A stretch of DNA of 64,000 nt from Azospirillum sp. SYSU D00513 (GTDB lineage: Bacteria; Pseudomonadota; Alphaproteobacteria; Azospirillales; Azospirillaceae), in contig NZ_JAFIQV010000014.1 in NCBI RefSeq assembly GCF_017356015.1, positions 62,001 through 126,000 of the forward strand. Direction: 5' to 3'. The notes beneath the pieces were generated by a model. The model searched no databases, was not told the DNA's origin, and saw only the letters and a program-made list of their open reading frames with translations. Positions 20,203-29,325 of the stretch are shown one piece after another (within the stretch, counting starts at the first letter, position 1; each line of letters opens with the position of its first letter). The translations under genes and the position numbers were made by a program.

Positions 20203-21441
20203 TCAGGCCGGGGTCAGCAGGTCGAGGAGCGAGAGCGCCACCGTTTCCGTCGCCTTGTGGAGGTCGCTCAGCGGCAGGCGCTCGTCGGCGCGGTGGGCGT
20301 TGGCCTCCTCGATGCTGCGCGGGCCGGCGCCGAACAGCACGATGGGCACGCCGGCCTCGGTGTAGTGGCGCGCGTCGGTGTAGAGCGGCACGCCCTTGGT
20401 CCCGACCGGCTCGCCCATGCAGGCGGTGGCGTTGCGGCACACCGCCTCGGCCAGACGGTCGGTGCCGGGCAGGGGGGTGAGCGGGCGGGCCAGCAGGATG
20501 CGGCGGACATCGACCACGGCGTCCGGGAAGGACCGGGCGGCCTCGGCGATGATCGCGCGCAGTTCCGCCTCGACCGCTTCCGGCTGCTCTTCCGGGATCA
20601 TGCGGCGGTCGAGCCGCAGGGTGACGCGGTCCGGCACGACGTTGGTGTTGATGCCGCCCTTGATGAGGCCGACGGTGAGCTGGGGCGAGCCGATGCCCGG
20701 CACGTCGGACACGCGCTTGGAGAAGCCCTTGCGCAGGGAATAGAGCGCCGACAGGATTCCGTTCGCCGCTTCCAGTGCGTCCACCCCGGTCATCGGCAGG
20801 GCGGCGTGGGCCGAGCGGCCCTTCACGTCGATCTCCAGATGCAGGCAGCCGTTGTGGGCGGTGATGACGGCGTAGCTGAAGCCGGCGCCGATGGCGAAGT
20901 CGGGGCGGCTGATGCCCTGCTCCAGCAGCCAGCGCGGCCCGATCTCCCCGCCGGCCTCCTCGTCGTAGGTCAGGTGCAGTTCGACCGTGCCGGCCAGCGG
21001 GCCGCCGGCGGCTTCCAGCGCGCGCAGCGCGAAGGCGTAGGTGGCGAAGTCCGACTTGGAGACGGCGACGCCGCGCCCGTACATCCAGCCGTCCACGACC
21101 TCCGCGCCATAGGGATCGCGGGTCCATCCCTCTCCGGGCGGGACCACGTCGCCATGGGTGTTCAGCGCGATCACCGGCCCGTCGCCGAAGCGGCGGCGCA
21201 CCACCAGGTTGGTGGCGCTGATCATGCCGTTGGCGCGGACCAGATCGTCGGGGACCTTGTGCCGCTCGACCTCGAAGCCGAGTTCCTCCAGCAGCCCGGC
21301 GGCGCGCTCGGCGTGCGGGGTGCAGTCGCCGGCCGGGTTGTCGGACGGGACCTTGACCAGCTCGGCCAGGAAGCGGGTCTGGCGTTCGCGGTCGGCGGCG
21401 AGCGCGTTGCGGATGGCGGTTTGATCGGCGGTGTTGGTCAT
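20203..21441 (-). CDS. M20-family metallohydrolase (ArgE/DapE type)
   Basis: The protein has 412 residues from the ATG at 21439-21441; a GTG three codons earlier is also in frame. It shows the two-zinc M20 pattern: the His in LNTHGDVVPPG, the Asp near GRGVAVSKSDFA, the Glu pair in TYDEEAGGEIG, and a late His in DARHYTEAG. Members deacylate N-acyl amino acids or hydrolyse related amides. Between guanine deaminase and an allantoate amidohydrolase-like gene, a ureide or purine-derived amide substrate is plausible but unproven. Confidence 0.85.
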   Translation of the reverse strand: MTNTADQTAIRNALAADRERQTRFLAELVKVPSDNPAGDCTPHAERAAGLLEELGFEVERHKVPDDLVRANGMISATNLVVRRRFGDGPVIALNTHGDVVPPGEGWTRDPYGAEVVDGWMYGRGVAVSKSDFATYAFALRALEAAGGPLAGTVELHLTYDEEAGGEIGPRWLLEQGISRPDFAIGAGFSYAVITAHNGCLHLEIDVKGRSAHAALPMTGVDALEAANGILSALYSLRKGFSKRVSDVPGIGSPQLTVGLIKGGINTNVVPDRVTLRLDRRMIPEEQPEAVEAELRAIIAEAARSFPDAVVDVRRILLARPLTPLPGTDRLAEAVCRNATACMGEPVGTKGVPLYTDARHYTEAGVPIVLFGAGPRSIEEANAHRADERLPLSDLHKATETVALSLLDLLTPA

Positions 21442-21483
21442 GTCCGTCACGGTGTGAGGCGCCCGGTCGCGGGCGCCGGTGGA

Positions 21484-22758
21484 TCAGGCGGCGAGGTTAG
21501 ACGGGTCGAAATGCCGAAGGAAGTCCAGAAGCACCGCGACGGCGGTTCCGGCATCCTCCGCCGTGATGGATTCCGCCGGGTGATGGCTGATGCCGCCCCG
21601 GCAGCGGACGAACAGCATGCCCACGGGCATCGCCGCGGCCACCGCCATGGCGTCGTGCCCGGCGCCGCTGGCGAGCCGGAGCGGACGGAAGCCGCAGCGC
21701 TCCACCGCCGATTCAAGCTGCCGGATCAGGCCGGGGGCGCAGGCGGTCGCCGTCGCCTCGTGCCCCGTCTCCAGCGAGAGGTCCAGGCCCCTGCGGGCGG
21801 CGACGGCGCGCAGGCGCCCGGTGATGGCGTCAAGCCCGGCGCGCCGGGTCGCGTCGGAGGAGGAGCGCGCGTCGATGGTGAAGACCGCCCGGCTGGGGAT
21901 CACGTTCACCGCACCCGGCTCCGCCGCGATGCGGCCGACCGTGGCGACGAGGTCCGGCGTTTCCAATGCCGTCGCTTCCACCGCCAGCACCATCTCCGCC
22001 GCCGCGGCCAGCGCGTCGCGGCGCAGGGCCATCGGCACGGTGCCGGCGTGGCCCGCCATGCCGGTCACGGTGGCGGTCAGGCGCGTGGCGCCGTTGATCG
22101 CGGTGACGATGCCGACCGGCAGATTCTCCGCCTCCAGCACCGGCCCCTGTTCGATGTGAAGCTCGACATAGCCGAGCGCGTCCCGCCGCGCGGCACCGGC
22201 GATACCGCCCGGATCGCCGCCGAAGGCACGCAGCGCGTCGGACAGCGTCACGCCCTCGCGGTCCGCGACCTCCATCATGGCCGGGGTCAGGGTGCCGCCG
22301 ACGGCACGGCTGCTGGTGAGGGTGACGGGGAAGCGCACGCCCTCCTCGTCGCCGAAGCCCAGCACCTCGACCGCGAAGGGCAGCCGCTCGCCCCGGCGGT
22401 TCAGCTCCTGCACGGCGGCGAGGGCCGCCAGCACGCCGAGATTGCCGTCATACTTGCCGGCATTGCGCACCGTGTCGATGTGGGAGCCGAGCAGCAGGGC
22501 CGGCATGCCGGGCGCGGTGCCCTCGTACCGGCCGATCACGGTGCCGAGCGCGTCGGTGCGCACCGTCATGCCGGCCTCGGCCATCCAGCCCGACAATTGT
22601 TTCGCCGCCGCCGCGTGCTCCGGCGTCAGGAACAGGCGCGTCAGCGCGCCCGGCTCCTCCGAAAAGGCGGCGAACGCGTCGAGGCGCGCCATCAGCGCGG
22701 CGCCGATGGACGGATCGGCCGCGCCGCGCCGGACGGTGTCGCTGGTGTTGTCCTGCAC
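21484..22758 (-). CDS. Allantoate amidohydrolase / N-carbamoyl amino acid hydrolase
   Basis: This 424-residue M20-family enzyme has binuclear metal ligands in LLGSHIDTVRNAGKYDGNLG, GFGDEEGVRF, ELHIEQGPVLE and ISHHPAES. That is the subgroup that includes allantoate amidohydrolase, ureidoglycolate amidohydrolase and carbamoylases. Its place beside guaD and xdh favours allantoate or ureidoglycolate as substrate, releasing ammonia. It is the first gene of the leftward unit and is divergent from xdhA across a 199-bp gap. Confidence 0.88.
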   Translation of the reverse strand: MQDNTSDTVRRGAADPSIGAALMARLDAFAAFSEEPGALTRLFLTPEHAAAAKQLSGWMAEAGMTVRTDALGTVIGRYEGTAPGMPALLLGSHIDTVRNAGKYDGNLGVLAALAAVQELNRRGERLPFAVEVLGFGDEEGVRFPVTLTSSRAVGGTLTPAMMEVADREGVTLSDALRAFGGDPGGIAGAARRDALGYVELHIEQGPVLEAENLPVGIVTAINGATRLTATVTGMAGHAGTVPMALRRDALAAAAEMVLAVEATALETPDLVATVGRIAAEPGAVNVIPSRAVFTIDARSSSDATRRAGLDAITGRLRAVAARRGLDLSLETGHEATATACAPGLIRQLESAVERCGFRPLRLASGAGHDAMAVAAAMPVGMLFVRCRGGISHHPAESITAEDAGTAVAVLLDFLRHFDPSNLAA

Positions 22759-22957
22759 GGCTGGCCTTCCTCTGCCGAAATCTCACCGGCGCCACCCTAA
22801 ACCCTTCGCCGCGCAATGACCTTTCGGATTGCTTTGAAACTCTTTCCGGGAAGGCACAGATTGAGAGGAGCGAAAGGCTGGTGGAACATCCCACAGGCAA
22901 TGCGCCATAGTCATCGATGTGTCATCGCGATGCAGCATCGCCGCAACGGGGGGACCC

Positions 22958-24433
22958 ATGCGCACCAGTATCCGGTTTCTGTTCGGGGATGAGCTGAGGG
23001 AGATCGGCGAGGTCGATCCCACCCTGACCGTCCTCGACTGGCTCCGCCTCCAGGAACGCCGCACCGGGACCAAGGAGGGCTGCGCCGAGGGCGACTGCGG
23101 CGCCTGCACGGTGGTGGTCGGCCGGCTGGACGGTGAGCGCGTCCGCTACGAGGCGGTGAACGCCTGCATCCGTTTCCTCCCCACGCTCGACGGCTGCCAG
23201 ATCCTGACGGTGGAGCATCTGAAGGACGCGGCCGGGCGGCTTCACCCGACCCAGCAGGCGATGGTGGACTGCCACGGCTCGCAATGCGGATTCTGCACGC
23301 CGGGCTTCGTGATGTCGCTCTTCGCGCTCTATCACGGCGCGGCCAACCCGGACGGGCAGGCCATCGACGATGCGCTGGCCGGGAATCTCTGCCGCTGCAC
23401 CGGCTACGCCCCCATCGTCAAGGCGGCGGAGGCCCTGTGCGAGGGTCGCGACGGCGCGCCCGCCGACCGTTTCGCGGCGGAGGAGGCGGCCATCGCGGCG
23501 AAGCTCAAGGCCCTACAGGATCAGGAGATGGTCAGCGTCGGCAGCGGCGGGCGGGTCTTCCACGCGCCGGCCACCGCCGCGCAGATGGCGCAGCTTCTGC
23601 TGGACAATCCGGACGCCACCATCGTGTCGGGTGCCACCGACGTCGGGCTCTGGGTCACCAAGTTCCAGCGGGTTCTGGGCACCGTGGTCCACACGGGCCG
23701 GGTGGCGGAGCTGCGCGGCATCCGGGAGACCGAGGCCGGGCTGGAGATCGGGGCCGCCGTGACCTACACGGAGGCCGCCCCGGCCATCGCGGCGCTCTAT
23801 CCCGACTTCGGGGAGCTGATCCGGCGCATCGGCGCCACCCAGGTCCGCAACATGGGGACCATCGGCGGCAACGTCGCCAACGGATCCCCCATCGGCGACA
23901 CGCCGCCGGCCCTGATCGCGGCGGGGGCGACGCTGGTGCTGCGGCGCGGGGACGAGCGCCGCTCCATGCCGGTCGAGGATTTCTACATCGATTACGGCAA
24001 GCAGGACCGCCGGCCCGGCGAGTTCGTGGAGAGCATCCTGCTGCCCCGTCCGGCCGCGGGGGCGCGCTTCCGCGCCTACAAGATCTCCAAGCGTTTCGAC
24101 CAGGACATCTCCGCACTGTGCGGCGCCTTCCTGCTGACGGTGGAGCGGGGCACCGTGACGGCGGTCCGGCTCGCCTACGGCGGCATGGCCGGCATCCCGA
24201 AGCGGGCGGCGGCGGCGGAGGCCGCTCTGGCCGGTCAGCCCTGGACCGAGGCGACGGTGCGCCGCGCCATGGCCGCCCTGTCGCAGGACTTCACGCCGCT
24301 CTCCGACATGCGCGCGAGTGCGGAGTACCGCGCGCGGGTCGCGGCGAACCTGCTGATGAAGCTCTACGTGGAAACCACGGACCCGGCGGCGGAAACCCGC
24401 CTGGTCGGCGACCGGAGCCTTGCCCATGCCTGA
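22958..24433 (+). CDS. xdhA: Xanthine dehydrogenase small subunit XdhA
   Basis: The protein is 491 residues from the ATG at 22958, behind GGGGGGAC. The N-terminal plant-type [2Fe-2S] domain has the cysteines in GCAEGDCGACTVVV. The second [2Fe-2S] domain has CGFCTPG and CRCTGY. An FAD-binding domain follows, with MGTIGGNVANGSPIGDTPPAL. Electrons from purine oxidation at the XdhB molybdenum site pass through these clusters to FAD and NAD+. Its stop overlaps the xdhB start by 8 bp. Confidence 0.96.
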   Translation: MRTSIRFLFGDELREIGEVDPTLTVLDWLRLQERRTGTKEGCAEGDCGACTVVVGRLDGERVRYEAVNACIRFLPTLDGCQILTVEHLKDAAGRLHPTQQAMVDCHGSQCGFCTPGFVMSLFALYHGAANPDGQAIDDALAGNLCRCTGYAPIVKAAEALCEGRDGAPADRFAAEEAAIAAKLKALQDQEMVSVGSGGRVFHAPATAAQMAQLLLDNPDATIVSGATDVGLWVTKFQRVLGTVVHTGRVAELRGIRETEAGLEIGAAVTYTEAAPAIAALYPDFGELIRRIGATQVRNMGTIGGNVANGSPIGDTPPALIAAGATLVLRRGDERRSMPVEDFYIDYGKQDRRPGEFVESILLPRPAAGARFRAYKISKRFDQDISALCGAFLLTVERGTVTAVRLAYGGMAGIPKRAAAAEAALAGQPWTEATVRRAMAALSQDFTPLSDMRASAEYRARVAANLLMKLYVETTDPAAETRLVGDRSLAHA

Positions 24434-26807
24434 CACGCTGAACACGCCCCACGCACCGGCAAAGGACACGGCCACCGGCGTTTCCGGCGCCGTCCACCAG
24501 GACCGCCGGCACGACAGCGCCCACAAGCATGTCTCGGGCGAGGCCGTATACGTGGACGATCTGCGGGAGCCGGCCGGGCTGCTGCACGCCTATCTCGGCC
24601 TGTCGGAACGGGCGCACGCGCGGGTCCGCTCGCTGGACCTGTCGGCGGTGCGTGCCGCACCCGGCGTGGCGGCGGTGCTGACCGCCGACGACGTGCCCGG
24701 CGCCAACGACATCGGCTCGATGAGCCTGGGAGACGAGCCGCTCTTCGCCCGTGATCTGGTCCAGCATGTCGGCCAGCCGATGTTCCTGGTGGTGGCCGCG
24801 ACGCGCGACCAGGCCCGGCGCGCCTGCAAACTCGCCAGGGCCGATTACGAGGAGTTGGAGCCCGTGTTGGACATCACGGCGGCCCGCAAGGCCGGCGAGT
24901 TGGTGTTCAAGGGCATGACGCTGAAGCGCGGGGAATCCTCGGCGGCCATCGCCTCGGCCCCGCGCCGGCTGAAGGGCCGGGTCGCCATGGGCGGGCAGGA
25001 CCATTTCTACCTGGAGGGCCAGATCGCCATGGCCATTCCGGGCGAGGACGAGGAGGTCACCGTCCACAGCTCCACCCAGCACCCGAGCGAGGTGCAGCAC
25101 GTCGTCTCCCACGTCCTGCACGTGCCGTCGAACGCGGTTACGGTGGAGGTGCGGCGCATGGGCGGCGCCTTTGGCGGCAAGGAGACGCAGTCGAACCTGT
25201 TCGCCGCCGCCGCCGCCCTGGCCGCGCGGATCACCGGACGGCCCGTGAAGCTCCGCCCCGACCGGGACGACGACATGTGCATCACCGGCAAGCGCCACGA
25301 CTTCGAGGTCGATTACGAGGTCGGCTTCGACGAGACCGGCCGCATCCTGGGGATCGAGGGCGAGTTCCTGGCGCGCTGCGGCTTTTCGGCCGACGTGTCC
25401 GGGCCGATCACCGACCGGGCGCTGTTCCACGCCGACAACAGCTACTACTACCCGGACGTGACGCTGACGTCCCGGCCGCTGAAGACCAACACGGTCTCCA
25501 ACACCGCCTTCCGCGGCTTCGGCGGCCCGCAGGGCATGGTCGCGGCCGAGCGCGTCATCGAGGAGATCGCCTACGCCCTGGGCATGGACCCGCTGGACGT
25601 GCGCAAGCGGAACTTCTACGGGCACGGGGAGCGCGACGTCACCCCCTACCACCAGACCGTCGAGGACAACATCATCGACCGGCTCGTGGAGGAGCTGGAA
25701 GCGTCCAGCGGCTACCGCGAGCGCCGAGCCGCCATCCGCGCCCACAACGCGGGCAACCCGCTGCTGCGCAAGGGCATCGCGCTGACGCCGGTGAAGTTCG
25801 GCATTTCCTTCACGGCGACCCAGTACAACCAGGCCGGCGCGCTGGTCCATGTCTACAACGACGGCAGCATCCACCTGAACCACGGCGGGACGGAGATGGG
25901 GCAGGGCCTCTTCACCAAGGTGGCCCAGGTCGTCGCGGAGGAGTTCCAGGTCGATATCGAGACGGTGCGCATCACCGCCACCACGACGGGCAAGGTCCCG
26001 AACAGCTCGGCCACGGCGGCGTCCTCGGGCAGCGACCTGAACGGCAAGGCCGCCCAGGCCGCCTGCCGCACCATCAAGGAGCGGCTGGTCGCCTTCGCGG
26101 CGGAGAACTGGAAGGTGGCGCCCGACGAGGTGGAGTTCCTGCCCGGCCGCGTCCGCATCGGCACGGAGGAGATCACATTCGCGGCGATGGCCCACCTCGC
26201 CTACATGGCGCGCGTGCCGCTGTCGGCCACCGGATTCTATAAGACGCCGAAGATCCACTGGGACCGCGCCAAGGGGCAGGGCCGCCCCTTCTACTATTTC
26301 GCCTATGGCGCCGCCGTCAGCGAGGTGACGGTGGACACGCTGACCGGCGAATATGTCGTGGACCGGGTGGACATCCTGCACGACGTCGGCAAGTCGCTGA
26401 ACCCGATCCTGGACAAGGGGCAGATCGAGGGCGGCTTCGTCCAGGGCATGGGCTGGCTGACCATGGAGGAGCTGTGGTGGGACGGCCAGGGGCGCCTGCG
26501 CACCCACGCCCCCAGCACCTACAAGATCCCGGCCTGCGGCGACCGCCCGCGGATCTTCAACGTCAACCTTCTGGAGAACGCCCGGAACGCGGAGGACACG
26601 ATCTTCCGCTCCAAAGCGGTGGGCGAGCCGCCGCTGATGCTCGGCATCTCGGTGCTCTACGCGCTGAGCGACGCTGTGGCAAGCGTCGCCGGCCACAGCC
26701 TGCCGCCGCGCCTGGATGCGCCCGCCACGCCGGAACGGGTGCTGGCCGCCATCGAGCGGCTGCGGGCGGAGGCCGGCACGGCGCAACCCGCCCTGGCGCC
26801 GGCATGA
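24426..26807 (+). CDS. xdhB: Xanthine dehydrogenase molybdopterin subunit XdhB
   Basis: This 793-residue subunit holds the molybdenum cofactor and oxidises hypoxanthine and xanthine to urate. It shows the GQDHFYLEGQ substrate-channel motif, RMGGAFGGKE, the FRGFGGPQG loop and the catalytic Glu in AVGEPPLMLG near the C-terminus. The ATG at 24426 overlaps xdhA, and its stop overlaps the xdhC start by 4 bp. Confidence 0.96.
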   Translation: MPDTLNTPHAPAKDTATGVSGAVHQDRRHDSAHKHVSGEAVYVDDLREPAGLLHAYLGLSERAHARVRSLDLSAVRAAPGVAAVLTADDVPGANDIGSMSLGDEPLFARDLVQHVGQPMFLVVAATRDQARRACKLARADYEELEPVLDITAARKAGELVFKGMTLKRGESSAAIASAPRRLKGRVAMGGQDHFYLEGQIAMAIPGEDEEVTVHSSTQHPSEVQHVVSHVLHVPSNAVTVEVRRMGGAFGGKETQSNLFAAAAALAARITGRPVKLRPDRDDDMCITGKRHDFEVDYEVGFDETGRILGIEGEFLARCGFSADVSGPITDRALFHADNSYYYPDVTLTSRPLKTNTVSNTAFRGFGGPQGMVAAERVIEEIAYALGMDPLDVRKRNFYGHGERDVTPYHQTVEDNIIDRLVEELEASSGYRERRAAIRAHNAGNPLLRKGIALTPVKFGISFTATQYNQAGALVHVYNDGSIHLNHGGTEMGQGLFTKVAQVVAEEFQVDIETVRITATTTGKVPNSSATAASSGSDLNGKAAQAACRTIKERLVAFAAENWKVAPDEVEFLPGRVRIGTEEITFAAMAHLAYMARVPLSATGFYKTPKIHWDRAKGQGRPFYYFAYGAAVSEVTVDTLTGEYVVDRVDILHDVGKSLNPILDKGQIEGGFVQGMGWLTMEELWWDGQGRLRTHAPSTYKIPACGDRPRIFNVNLLENARNAEDTIFRSKAVGEPPLMLGISVLYALSDAVASVAGHSLPPRLDAPATPERVLAAIERLRAEAGTAQPALAPA

Positions 26808-27655
26808 TCGGCCTTGCCGACGCGTTGAGGGAATGGATGGCCGCCGGGCGCCCGGCGGTGCTGGTGGAGGTCGCCGAGGCGCGGGGCTCCACCCCCCGCG
26901 AGGCCGGTGCCCGCATGCTGGTCGGACCGGCGGCGGCGCTCGGCACCATCGGCGGCGGGCGGCTGGAGTGGGAAGCCATCGAGGCCGCGCGCGGGCTGAT
27001 CGTGCGGGGCGAGGCCGGCACGAGCCTGGACCTGCCGCTCGGCCCCGCCCTGGGGCAATGCTGCGGCGGCCACATCCGGCTGCGGCTGGAGCGCGCCGAT
27101 GCCGCGACGCTCCGCCGCCTGGAGGAGGAGGAACGGGCGGAGGCCGCGCGCAACCCCACGGTTCTGATCTTCGGGGCCGGCCATGTCGGCAAGGCGCTCG
27201 CCAGCGCGTTGGCGCCACTGCCCCTCTCGGTCCGGTGGATCGACGAGCGCGCCGAGGAGTTTCCGGACCTCCTGCCGCCCGGAGTCACCCGCATCGTCGC
27301 CGCCCGGCCCGTCGATCTCGTCGCCGAGGCGCCGGCCGGGGCCGGCTATCTCGTGCTGACCCACGACCACCAGCGGGACTTCGAAATCGCCGGGGCGGTG
27401 CTGGACCGGGGCGACTTCGCCTACGCCGGGCTGATCGGCTCCGCCACCAAGCGGCGGCGCTTCGAGCGGCAGTATGCGGCGCGCGGCGGCGACCCGCGCC
27501 GGCTGGCGCGCCTGACCTGTCCGATCGGCGGCGACCGGGTGAGCGACAAGCGTCCGGCGGTGATCGCCGCGCTGGCGGCGGCGGAGATCCTGACCGTCTT
27601 CGCGCAAGCCCGGGCCGCGGCGACGGACCGGGCGGCGCGCCGCTTCGGCTCCTAG
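26804..27655 (+). CDS. xdhC: Xanthine dehydrogenase maturation chaperone XdhC
   Basis: This 283-residue protein binds molybdenum cofactor and hands the sulfurated form to XdhB. The GQCCGG motif (about residues 83-88) contains the Cys pair implicated in cofactor binding. A Rossmann-like C-terminal half has LIFGAGHVGKALA and FAYAGLIGSATKRRRF. The ATG at 26804 overlaps xdhB, so synthesis is coupled. A cysteine desulfurase gene follows 25 bp later. Confidence 0.95.
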   Translation: MIGLADALREWMAAGRPAVLVEVAEARGSTPREAGARMLVGPAAALGTIGGGRLEWEAIEAARGLIVRGEAGTSLDLPLGPALGQCCGGHIRLRLERADAATLRRLEEEERAEAARNPTVLIFGAGHVGKALASALAPLPLSVRWIDERAEEFPDLLPPGVTRIVAARPVDLVAEAPAGAGYLVLTHDHQRDFEIAGAVLDRGDFAYAGLIGSATKRRRFERQYAARGGDPRRLARLTCPIGGDRVSDKRPAVIAALAAAEILTVFAQARAAATDRAARRFGS

Positions 27656-27680
27656 CCGTCCGCGAGGCGACCGGACCGCC

Positions 27681-28808
27681 ATGCCGCCCGCCGACGATAT
27701 CGTCTACCTCGACCATCTCGCCTCGACGCCCCTCGACCGGGCGGTGCTGGAAGCGATGCTGCCCTGGCTGTCCGCCACGGGCGCCGGGAACCCGCACTCC
27801 GGGCACCGGGCGGGCTGGCGCGCGGCGGACGCGGTGGAGGCGGCGCGGGCGGAGGTGGCGGCACTGGTCGGCGCGCGGCCAGGGGAGGTGGTCTTCACCT
27901 CCGGCGCCACGGAAGCGAACAACCTCGCCCTGCTCGGCGCCGTACCGGAGGGCTGGCCGGTCGTCGTCTCTGCGGTCGAGCACCCGAGCGTGCTGGAAAT
28001 GCTGCCGGAACTCGCCCGGCGCGGCCACCGGACGGCGGTGCTTCCGGTGGACAGGGACGGGCGCGTGGACTCCGCCGATCTGGCGGCGCGGCTGGAGGCT
28101 GGGCCGGCCTTCGTCTCGGTCATGGCCGCGAACAACGAGGTCGGGACGATCCAGCCGCTGGACGAACTGGCGGCGCTCTGCCGGGCGTGCGGCGCCCTGT
28201 TCCACACCGACGCCGTGCAGGCGCTCTCCACCTTGAAACTGGACATGCGCGGGCAGGGCATCGACCTGCTGAGCCTTTCCGGCCACAAGCTTTATGGTCC
28301 GCAGGGCATCGGCGCCCTGGTGCTGCGCGACGGCTTGGCCCTGCGCCCGGCGATCCTCGGTGGCGGCCAGCAGGAGGGGCGCCGGGCAGGCACGCTGCCG
28401 GTGGCGCTCTGCGTCGGGCTGGGTGCCGCCTGCCGGCTTGCAAGGCAGCGGCGGGACGGCGACGCGGCGCGGTTGCGCCTGTTGCGGGAACGGCTGTTCG
28501 GCGCGCTGTCCGCCCGCCTGCCGGGCCTGCGGCGCAACAGCCCGGCGGACGGGTTGCCCGGCTGCCTGAACGTGACGCTGCCCGGCCTGGACGCCGCCGA
28601 CCTGCTGCTCGACCTGCCGGACTTGGCGCTCTCCACCGGCTCGGCCTGCGCCGGCGGGCGGGGCGGGCCTTCGCATGTGCTGCTCGCCATGGGGCGCACG
28701 GCGGAGGAGGCGCATGGCAGTCTGCGCTTCGGCCTGGGCCGGGGCACGACGGAGGCGGAGATCGACCGCGCCGCCGAACGGGTTGCCGCCGCCGCGACCT
28801 CGTCCTGA
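27681..28808 (+). CDS. Cysteine desulfurase (NifS/IscS class), likely Moco sulfuration partner
   Basis: This 375-residue PLP enzyme has SGATEANNLAL, HTDAVQA, the PLP lysine in SLSGHKLYGPQGIG, and the active-site Cys in the short loop STGSACAGG. In Rhodobacter capsulatus a NifS-type desulfurase (NifS4) works with XdhC to add the terminal sulfur to the molybdenum cofactor. The position here, 25 bp after xdhC, suggests the same role. A general Fe-S role is possible, but no iscU/iscA-like genes are nearby. Confidence 0.9.
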   Translation: MPPADDIVYLDHLASTPLDRAVLEAMLPWLSATGAGNPHSGHRAGWRAADAVEAARAEVAALVGARPGEVVFTSGATEANNLALLGAVPEGWPVVVSAVEHPSVLEMLPELARRGHRTAVLPVDRDGRVDSADLAARLEAGPAFVSVMAANNEVGTIQPLDELAALCRACGALFHTDAVQALSTLKLDMRGQGIDLLSLSGHKLYGPQGIGALVLRDGLALRPAILGGGQQEGRRAGTLPVALCVGLGAACRLARQRRDGDAARLRLLRERLFGALSARLPGLRRNSPADGLPGCLNVTLPGLDAADLLLDLPDLALSTGSACAGGRGGPSHVLLAMGRTAEEAHGSLRFGLGRGTTEAEIDRAAERVAAAATSS

Positions 28809-28881
28809 CCGCAAGCGGGACGGCACATTTCCGCTCGTTGCATGTTCACACAGGGAGATTCACAAGGGCGCGAGCAAGGTC

Positions 28882-29277
28882 ATGGCGGACAGATTCTACG
28901 ACGAAGGCACCCACCGGCGCGCGAAGCCCGTGGAGGGCGTGGAGTCGACCGTGCGGGCGGCTGTCCGCATGGTGGCGGTGGCCGAGGGCTTCACCCCCAT
29001 CGACACGGGCGACGGCTATCTCGCCTGGTCGAAGGACATTGGCCAGCGCACCCACGTCATGTTCACCTGCAACGGCAAGCTGGACGGCGATCCCGAGGCG
29101 GCGGAATGGGTCGCCGGCCGCTATGGCGAAAAGGGCGGCTTCGTCGAGGTCAACGGCCTGACCCTCGACAAGGCCATCGAGGCGGTCAAGATCCTGCCCA
29201 TCCCCATGCGCAACGACGGCTCCGTCGCGGAGTCGATCTACCCGTCGTTGGAACAGGCGATGAGCGACCTGTCTTAA
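28882..29277 (+). CDS. Conserved-looking protein of unknown function, 131 residues
   Basis: The protein starts at the ATG at 28882, preceded by a GCAAGG-like site. The sequence is soluble and slightly acidic, without signal peptide, membrane segment or Cys pair; it contains a single Cys (MFTCNG). I do not recognise a family. It lies 73 bp after the cysteine desulfurase on the same strand and could share its transcript. It converges on uvrC, with 48 bp between their stops. Confidence 0.65.
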   Translation: MADRFYDEGTHRRAKPVEGVESTVRAAVRMVAVAEGFTPIDTGDGYLAWSKDIGQRTHVMFTCNGKLDGDPEAAEWVAGRYGEKGGFVEVNGLTLDKAIEAVKILPIPMRNDGSVAESIYPSLEQAMSDLS

Positions 29278-29325
29278 AGGAATGCAGTGGGCACGCATTG
29301 GCTTGCCCGCTGCGATCTGTTCTCC

